The notes under the pieces are model-generated. The model saw nothing but the letters and a program-made list of their open reading frames with translations, was not told where the DNA came from and ran no database searches. From Neostapfia colusana (taxonomy: Eukaryota; Streptophyta; Magnoliopsida; Poales; Poaceae), in assembly GCA_030760725.1 (NCBI GenBank), contig JASWHV010000010.1:37329760-37393759 (forward strand): 64,000 bases of DNA, written 5' to 3'. Below, one piece after another: positions 57,871 to 64,000 of the stretch. The stretch's first letter is position 1; each line of letters opens with the position of its first letter. The translations under genes and the position numbers were made by a program.

Positions 57871-58035
57871 AATGGATGAGGATTAGGGAGGAAGAGGAAA
57901 AGAAAAAAAAAGGGTTTGCCTTTTGGCAAAAGTAGGGGGTGGCTGCACCAGTTTCGATGAAAGGCATATCTAAAATCGGCCAATAGTACGCGTAATTTGT
58001 TTGGTGGTTAATTCTATAACCCTGATTTATTAGCT

Positions 58036-61000
58036 TTACGAAAAATGGGGCGTTACAGACCTACCCCACTTAGGATGAATCTCGTCCTCGAGATTCGAGT
58101 GGTCTGCAAAGAGATGGGGGAACTCTGTCCGCAATGCATCTTCTCTTTCCCAAGTAGCTTCGGCCTCCGAGTGTGTGCTCCACTGGACCCGACAAAGTGT
58201 GATGGTGTTTCTCCGTGTCCTTCGGGTGACTGTTTCCAAGATCTTTATTGGCACCTCCTGGTAGCGCAGATCATCTTGCAGGTCTAGGGTTTATTGTGCC
58301 ACCTGTTCCTCGGGAACCCGTAGGCATTTTCTTAGCTGTGACACGTGGGAAGACGTTGTGCACGCCTGACATTTCTTCGAGTAGCTGAATCTCATACGCT
58401 ACTGATCCTATCCTTTTTAGGACTGAGAAAGGGCCAATGTACTGTGGTGCCAACTTTCCACGTACTTGGAATCTACGCGTGCCACGGATAGGAGATACTT
58501 TAAGGTACACATGATCTCTAGCTTGGAAACTGAGTTCACACCTCCTCTTGTCTGCGTAGCTTTTCTGACGTGATTGGGTGGCCTTGAGATTCGCTCGAAT
58601 CTCCGCTACCTTGTCCTCTGCTGCCAAGATGAAGTCTGGTTGCTCCACAATGCGTTCCCCAACTTCTGACCACATGAGTGGGGTTCGACACTTCCTTCCA
58701 TAGAGGGCTTCATACGGTGACATCTTGATGCTGGCCTGATAACTGTTGTTGTATGAGAACTCGGCATACGGTAAACTGTCTTCCCAATCCCTGCCGTAGG
58801 TGAGAACAACGGCCCTCAACATGTCTTCCAAGATTTGGTTGATCCTCTCTGTCTGACCATCCGTCTGAGGGTGATATGCCGAACTAAAGTCTAACTTGGT
58901 ACCAAGTGCCTTTTGAAGACTCCTCCAAAACCTTGACGTAAACTGAGTACCTCGATCTAAGACTATCCTTGAGGGTACTCCATGTAGTTTCACAATACGG
59001 TCTATGTACAACTTGGCCAGCTTACTCCCATTGTAGGTAGTGCGCACCGGAATAAAGTGTGCAACTTTAGTCAGACGGTCGACCACTACCCACACGGAGT
59101 CATTACCATTCTTGGTCCTTGGTAGGCCAGTGATGAAATCCATTCCTACTTCATCCCATTTCCAAACGGGAATCGGTAAGGGCTGTAATAGGCCACTCGG
59201 CTTTTGATGCTCAGCTTTGACCCTTCTACACACATCACAATAAGCCACGAATTTGGCTATGTCACCCTTCATTCCAACCCACCAATATTTATGCTTAATA
59301 TCCACGTACATCTTTGTGGCTCCAGGGTGGACAGAGTAGGCAGAGTTATGAGCTTCATCCATGATCGTATTCCGATAGTGACCTTGTGAAGGCACACACA
59401 ACCGTTTCTTGAACCACAATATTCCATCTCTATCAACTCTAAAGTCTGGTGCCTTGCCTTCACCGGTTTGTTCCTTGATCTTCATTAACTTTTCATCCTC
59501 CTGTTGAGCCTTCTTAATCTGGTCATCCAGGATAGGGTGAACACTAAGGTTGTAGTTGTAGGAGTTAGGTACAATACTTAGGTTCAACTTCATCATCTCT
59601 TCGCACAGTTGTGGTACTTGAGTCACCAAGTGATGACAATATGCTTTCCTGCTGAGAGCGTTTGCCACAACATTTGCTTTACCCGGGTGGTAGTGGATAT
59701 CCACATCATAATCCTTAATTAGTTCCAACCATCTTCGTTGTCTTAGGTTCAAATCAGGCTGGGTAAAGATATACTTGAGGCTCTTCTGATCTGTGTAGAT
59801 TTCACACTTGTTACCGATCAGATAGTGTCTCCAAATCTTAAGAGCATGCACTACCGCAGCCAATTCCAAGTCATGGGTTGGGTAGTTCTGCTCGTGCGGC
59901 CTTAACTGATGAGAGGCATAGGACACCACTCGTCCTTCTTGCATTAGCACACATCCTAGGCCGTGTCTAGAAGTATCACAATAAATAACAAAGTTCTTGT
60001 GAATATCCGGTAAGATTAAGACTGGGGCCGTGGTTAGTCTTCCCTTCAACTCGCGAAAACTCCGCTCACATGCTTCAGTCCACACAAACTTCTTATCCTT
60101 CTTTAGTAGTTCCGTCATTGATCGAGCTAGCTTAGAAAATCCTTCGATGAACCTCCGATAATAACCAGCCATACCCAGAAAACTACGAATCTCCGAGACC
60201 GAAGTTGGTTGCTTCCAAGATGATACGGCTTTGACCTTCTCTGGATCAACTGCAACCCCCTCGGCTGTTAGCACATGCCCAAGGAAACTAACTTTCTGTA
60301 ACCAAAACTCACATTTGCTGAACTTGGCATAAAGTTGATGGCTCCTGAGCCGGTCCAAAACAACACGCAGATGTTGCGCGTGCTCTGCTTCACTTCGGGA
60401 ATAGACTAGAATGTCGTCGATGAAGACAACAACAAACTTGTCCAACTCTTGCATGAACACCCGGTTCATTAGGTTCATGAAGTAGGCAGGGGCATTGGTT
60501 AATCCAAAAGACATCACTGTGAACTCGAACTGACCGTAGCGAGTCACAAATGCCGTCTTAGGTATATCTTCGGGCTTAATCCTCACTTGATGATACCCAG
60601 ACCTCAGGTCAATCTTTGAGAAAAACTTGGCCCCCTTTAGCTGGTCGAATAGGTCATCTATCCGGGGTAGAGGGTATTTATTCTTGATGGTCACCGCATT
60701 AAGAGCTCGGTAATCTACACAGAGTCTCTTACTTCCATCCTTTTTCTCTACGAAGAGGACTGGTGCGCCCCATGGTGATGCACTAGGCCTTATGTACCCT
60801 TTCTCTTGCAACTCATCTAACTGTTTCTTTAACTCGGCTAGTTCTGGCGCTGCCATTCTATAAGGCCTCTTGGCTATTGGGGCCGTTCCGGGAACTAGAT
60901 CAATGGAGAACTCCACTTCTCTTTCTGGCGGCATGCCTGGCAACTCCTCAGGGAACACATCAACATACTCTTTAATCACTGGCACTTCCTGAGGTGTTTC

Positions 61001-62659
61001 TGCCTTCAAGTGATTTACTACTGGCTCAGACAGGCTGGAGTTGACATGACATGTGACAGTCTTCCCTTCATGGTTTGTCACTGTCACAGTCCTCTGTGCA
61101 CAAGCTATACTCCCATTGCACTTGGCTAACCAATCCATACCGAGGATCACATCTATCCCATGGGAGTCAAGCACTACTAGATTAACCAAGAACTCTACCC
61201 CACTTAAGTTTAAAGGGATGTTGTTAACTCCTAGGTGGCAAGGTATATAACCTCCCGGTGATCGAGTCATTAAGGGCCTCTTAAGGGCTACCGTAGATAT
61301 ATCATGTGTCTCTACGAAGTGTGATGATATAAAAGAATGCGATGCGCCAGAATCAAATAGTACTGAAGCCAAAACTGACTGAACCAAGAACTCACCAAGT
61401 AGAACTCCTGGTGCTGCATCTGCCTCTTCGGCGTAGACGTGGTTTACTGTGGCCTTTCCAAAGGAGTGTTGAGTCCTTGACGGTGCTCCGCGGTTGCCTC
61501 CAGCTGGTTGCCTTGGTCCGTTAACTGAGTTGGAGACGACTGATGGTGCTGGCTTAACCTTGTAAGGGCAGTTAACGGCGATATGCCCAGGCTCACGGCA
61601 GCTGAAACAGATCCTCTGGCCAACAGTTTGATTGACCCCAGACTGCTGAGGATGGAATGAGCCATGTGATTTAGCAGGCTGTACCGGTTGCTTGAAAGTG
61701 GTGGTTGGTGCTTTATAGGATACACCACTATGAGCCATCTGCCCAGAGTAAATAGGTTGTTGGGTCTTCTGCACAAAGTAGGTTGGTTGTTGAGTCCTCT
61801 GTAGTGAATAGACAGGTTGATTAGTCCTCTGAAGTTTCACCTGCTGGAACCCCTTCTTGTCCTCGAATTTTCTTTTCTTCTCCCGTAGCTCATCCTCTAT
61901 GTTCTTTTCTGTAGTGATGGCCTTGTTAACCAGGGTACTGAAATCTGGATAAACAGATGCTTCAAGAAATTTCCTGATTTCAGTGTTTAACCCACGCAAA
62001 AAGGCTTCTTGCTTCTTCTCTTCTGTATCCACAGCGTGGGGGTCATAGCGGGATAACCCGGTAAACTTGTGTAGATACTCCGTCACAGTTAGTCCCTTCT
62101 GCTTAAGGTTCATAAACTCTTCCCTCTTTAGCTTCATAATGCTACTTGGGATGTGTTGCTCTCTAAACAACTTCACAAACTCGTCCCATATCATGGTCCT
62201 AGCATGTGGATGCATCTCTCTGTAGCTGTGCCACCAGGCTAAGGCAGATCCCCTCAGTTGTTGGACTGCAAGCAGAACCTTATCCTGCTCGTTTGCATGC
62301 ACAACCTCGAGTTTCATCTCAATCTCTCTTAGCCAGTCATCTGCCTCAATGGGGTCCTCAGATCCAGAAAACTTGGGCGGGTTCATCCTGTTGAAGTCTG
62401 CGATCTGGTGATTGTTTTGCGGCACGGGCTGATGGTTGTTGAGACCATCGTTGTTCCGGGCAGCCAGGGTGTTCGTCAATAGCTCTAGGAGTCGATTCTG
62501 GCGGTCCAGAATGGCAGTCAGATCGTAGTTAGGTGCTTGGGGATGTGGCCGGACAGGTGCACTCTCCGCCGTCTCATGCTCGTGAGGTGCAGGCGGAATC
62601 TCTCGTAGTCCTTGGTCCGCCTCGTGTCCATTAGTGACTCGGCTCAAGCGGCGAGGCAT
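58036..62659 (-). pseudogene. I gag-pol polyprotein, single 1-base frameshift
   Basis: Start ATG 62659 (MPRRLSRVTNG); the frame extends nine bases upstream only through a TTG. Over about 1460 codons: Gag with SALAWWHSY near 140, three QRTQQPxY-type repeats about 278-307, zinc knuckle CFSCREPGHIAVNC near 351, protease LFDSGASHSF near 435, RT with FVVVFIDD near 745, RNase H about 890-1005, integrase HHCC about 1104-1144 and DDE near 1174, 1235 and 1271. An extra base in a GGG run at 58347-58349 throws the frame; the chromodomain (ILETVTRRTRRN, CRVQW, ATWERED) continues in the next frame to a stop at 58036, inside the LTR. RNase H has VVANALSR where relatives have VVADALSR, replacing a catalytic Asp with Asn. 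Confidence 0.93.
58058..58075 (-). other. Polypurine tract of I
   Basis: Minus strand TAAGTGGGGTAGGTC ends at the LTR start TGTAACGCCCC. Confidence 0.6.
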
Positions 62660-62668
62660 CTGTGACAA

Positions 62669-62936
62669 GGCAATCGATGGGTTTAGATTTTCTACCTATT
62701 ATTATTACTATGGTGCATCATAATTAGTTAGGCTTACCGTCTTTTATTATTGTTATTATTATTTTTTTCCTATATTTTTTTTTCTATTTTACTATGTGTA
62801 TCTAATCACATATATATAGTTTTATACCACACAATTCACACAAACATCAAACATTGCAAGCAACACACCAAGCATTCATTCATTCGGGCAAGCGGGTACA
62901 AGATACATAGCGCATGTCGTCGCTGGGTCTATTCCC
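62669..62936 (-). other. Spacer between accessory ORF and gag of I
   Basis: About 270 bp, very AT-rich, with T-rich and ATT-repeat stretches; no ORF. It occupies the same place as the spacers of A, B and H. Confidence 0.5.
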
Positions 62937-63794
62937 TTAAGGGTCAGCCGGGACCTCTGCCTGGCTACTGGGTCCTACATCCTGATCTTCAGGGTCTTCG
63001 TTGGTCCCGCGAGGTGAGGTCGGAGGAGTAGGTGGAACAGGCTCACAAATCCTCCTTCGGGGGTTGGATAGGTGATACACTGGGGTTCCTTCTAGGACAA
63101 GTGGCTCCATCGTTGCACCAGCTTGACGGTCCTTCCGCTTGGCCCGGTCTACAAGGTAGACACCCCTAAGCAGCTGGCTGTGACGGTCGGCCTGCTCCCT
63201 AAGGTTCTCCTCGGCCAAGGCGACTCGACTTTCGGCGCTGGCAACCCGGGCTTCAGCCTGCGCTAGTGCTAGCTTAGCCTTTCGCCAGTGGGTCTCCAAT
63301 GTCTCAGCACGCTGGACGAGGGTCTTCACGCGCTGGTTCAGCTGGTCGCACAAGTCGTCCAGGCTCAATAAATAACCGGACATGGCGACAATGGTGGGGT
63401 CGTCTTCAGTCGACCCAAGGCCTTCCAAGTTGCGAATCCTCGCCATCCATGCGGGACGACTACGGTCCAATGGTGGGAAGTACTTCATGGGTGTGGAACC
63501 CAAATGCCAGTCAAACATGTGGCAGAGGTACTTCAAAGCTTTGCGGGCCACCAATTGGCACGTATCTTTCATGCGGCATCCAGTGGCGGAGACATTCCAT
63601 GGCTTCATGTCCAGGAACCTCTCACTGGCGCCGATGTGCACAGTGACCTCGCAGCTTTCGGTGCCATGCTCCACGAACTCATGACCCACGTACTCCGGAC
63701 GGTCTGGAATACCTAGTCGTGCCGTGGCGGCATAGAGCACCTTGGGGAAGCCGTCTTCGTTGATGCAGAAGGTGGTGATACGGTCGTCCGCCAT
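62937..63794 (-). CDS. Accessory ORF upstream of gag in I, intact, 285 aa
   Basis: Chosen start is ATG 63794 (MADDRITTFCINEDG); the frame extends seven codons upstream only to a TTG. The N-terminal half is globular-looking, with EYVGHEFVEHGTESCEVTVHI and a DTCQLVARKALKYLCH block. A long Ala/Glu/Arg coiled coil follows (about residues 150-215, LALAQAEARVASAESR). The tail is Pro/Arg-rich then acidic (TNEDPEDQD). No catalytic motif, signal peptide or membrane segment is seen. Layout and position match the accessory ORF of A, B and H although sequence identity is low; common descent is plausible, not shown. Similar proteins are, to my memory, common among unnamed grass proteins. Function unknown. 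Confidence 0.8.
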   Translation of the reverse strand: MADDRITTFCINEDGFPKVLYAATARLGIPDRPEYVGHEFVEHGTESCEVTVHIGASERFLDMKPWNVSATGCRMKDTCQLVARKALKYLCHMFDWHLGSTPMKYFPPLDRSRPAWMARIRNLEGLGSTEDDPTIVAMSGYLLSLDDLCDQLNQRVKTLVQRAETLETHWRKAKLALAQAEARVASAESRVALAEENLREQADRHSQLLRGVYLVDRAKRKDRQAGATMEPLVLEGTPVYHLSNPRRRICEPVPPTPPTSPRGTNEDPEDQDVGPSSQAEVPADP

Positions 63795-63935
63795 CTGGCT
63801 TAGAACAGGGCACAAGGATTAGATGAGAGCAAAACCTATCACCAAGGCTCTACGGTCCAGGTTTCCTACCGGCCAACTATTCTACGGTCTCCTATGGTCA
63901 CTTAAGTACTAGGGTACGCATCCTACAGCCAAGTA

Positions 63936-63949
63936 TGGCTCTGATACCA
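63936..63949 (-). other. Primer binding site of I
   Basis: Minus strand TGGTATCAGAGCCA two bases inside the 5' LTR; it extends further as TACTTGGC. Exact initiator Met tRNA complement. Confidence 0.92.
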
Positions 63950-63951
63950 CT

Positions 63952-64000
63952 TGAAGCGTCCCGACCCATAAGATCGGAACTAAACATGTAATATTATGCC
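63952..64000 (-). repeat. 5' LTR of I, first 49 bases
   Basis: TGAAGCGTCCCGACC..., matching 55651-55699 with one substitution (C for T at 63966). The rest is beyond the window. Confidence 0.9.

Larger units (their letters stand above)
55651..58057 (-). repeat. 3' LTR of I (2407 bp)
   Basis: Plus-strand start TGAAGCGTCCCG, end GGGGCGTTACA. In element orientation: U3 start (58057), heat-shock-element minisatellite (57864-57444), TATA (57381), then R and U5 to 55651. A CT microsatellite lies at about 56329-56347. No gene inside. Confidence 0.94.
55651..64000 (-). mobile_element. I: near-intact chromovirus, right LTR cut by window end
   Basis: 3' LTR (55651-58057), polypurine tract, gag-pol (62659-58036), accessory ORF (63794-62937), primer binding site (63936-63949) and the first 49 bases of the 5' LTR (63952-64000). 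It is inserted in RNase H of H; the left flank is GGTAC. The visible 49 bases of the right LTR differ from the left LTR at one site. It belongs to a different Tekay-like family from A, B and H. Confidence 0.94.

Noticed and set aside
57150..57983. 277-codon minus-strand ORF with repeated PHPYPLHEKLPEPP-like peptides
   Set aside because: It is the translation of the heat-shock-element minisatellite; the 57/59-bp alternation shifts frame each unit, so a coding role is unlikely.

Overview
The window looks like intergenic DNA from a large, repeat-rich grass (Poaceae) genome. Nearly everything is LTR retrotransposon of the Ty3/gypsy superfamily, nested several layers deep. The elements have 2.4-4.3 kb LTRs with TG...CA ends, initiator-Met-tRNA primer binding sites (TGGTATCAGAGCC), zinc-knuckle Gag, protease, RT with FIDD, RNase H and integrase. 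Where complete, they end in a chromodomain, which is typical of plant chromoviruses (Tekay/Del-like). A 'putative gypsy-type transposon' (Transposase_28-like) gene in several reading frames also points to grasses; panicoid is plausible but unproven. I found no host gene, tRNA, rRNA or CRISPR.

Layout (element names are mine). E1 (1-3470, -) is a decayed gag-pol cut by F. F (3471-about 14255, +) has a 5' LTR split by solo LTR D1 (5373-9664, -), then a leader and a decayed gag-pol that stops inside integrase. At 14256-15885 lie a small inverted-repeat-bounded segment, a G-box minisatellite and a promoter-like region. Then comes the Transposase_28-like gene C (15886-17436 and 42251-42904), split by element A (17437-42250, -). 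The right-hand LTR of A is itself split by element B (27723-40029, -). Solo LTR D2 (42978-46911, -) sits in the 3' UTR of C, and C ends in a second G-box array. A short inverted LTR piece and the first 78 codons of a gag (G, 47448-48257) follow. G is broken by element H (48258-55650, +), which is broken inside RNase H by element I (55651 to beyond 64000, -).

Five-base target-site duplications prove four of these insertions: AAGCA for B, GCGCC for A, GTATG for D1 and CTCAT for D2. The order of events can be read off: C before A before B; C before D2; F before D1; G before H before I.

Most notable is element I, the youngest-looking copy. Its polyprotein has one 1-base frameshift, and its U3 carries eight tandem 57-60 bp units. 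Each unit holds a three-module heat-shock element (TTCnnGAAnnTTC; five perfect, three with one mismatch). The array ends 63 bp upstream of a TATA box. F has a comparable U3 array built around CACGTG (G-box/ABRE) cores. A, B, H and I also carry an extra open reading frame between the primer binding site and gag, of no function I recognise.
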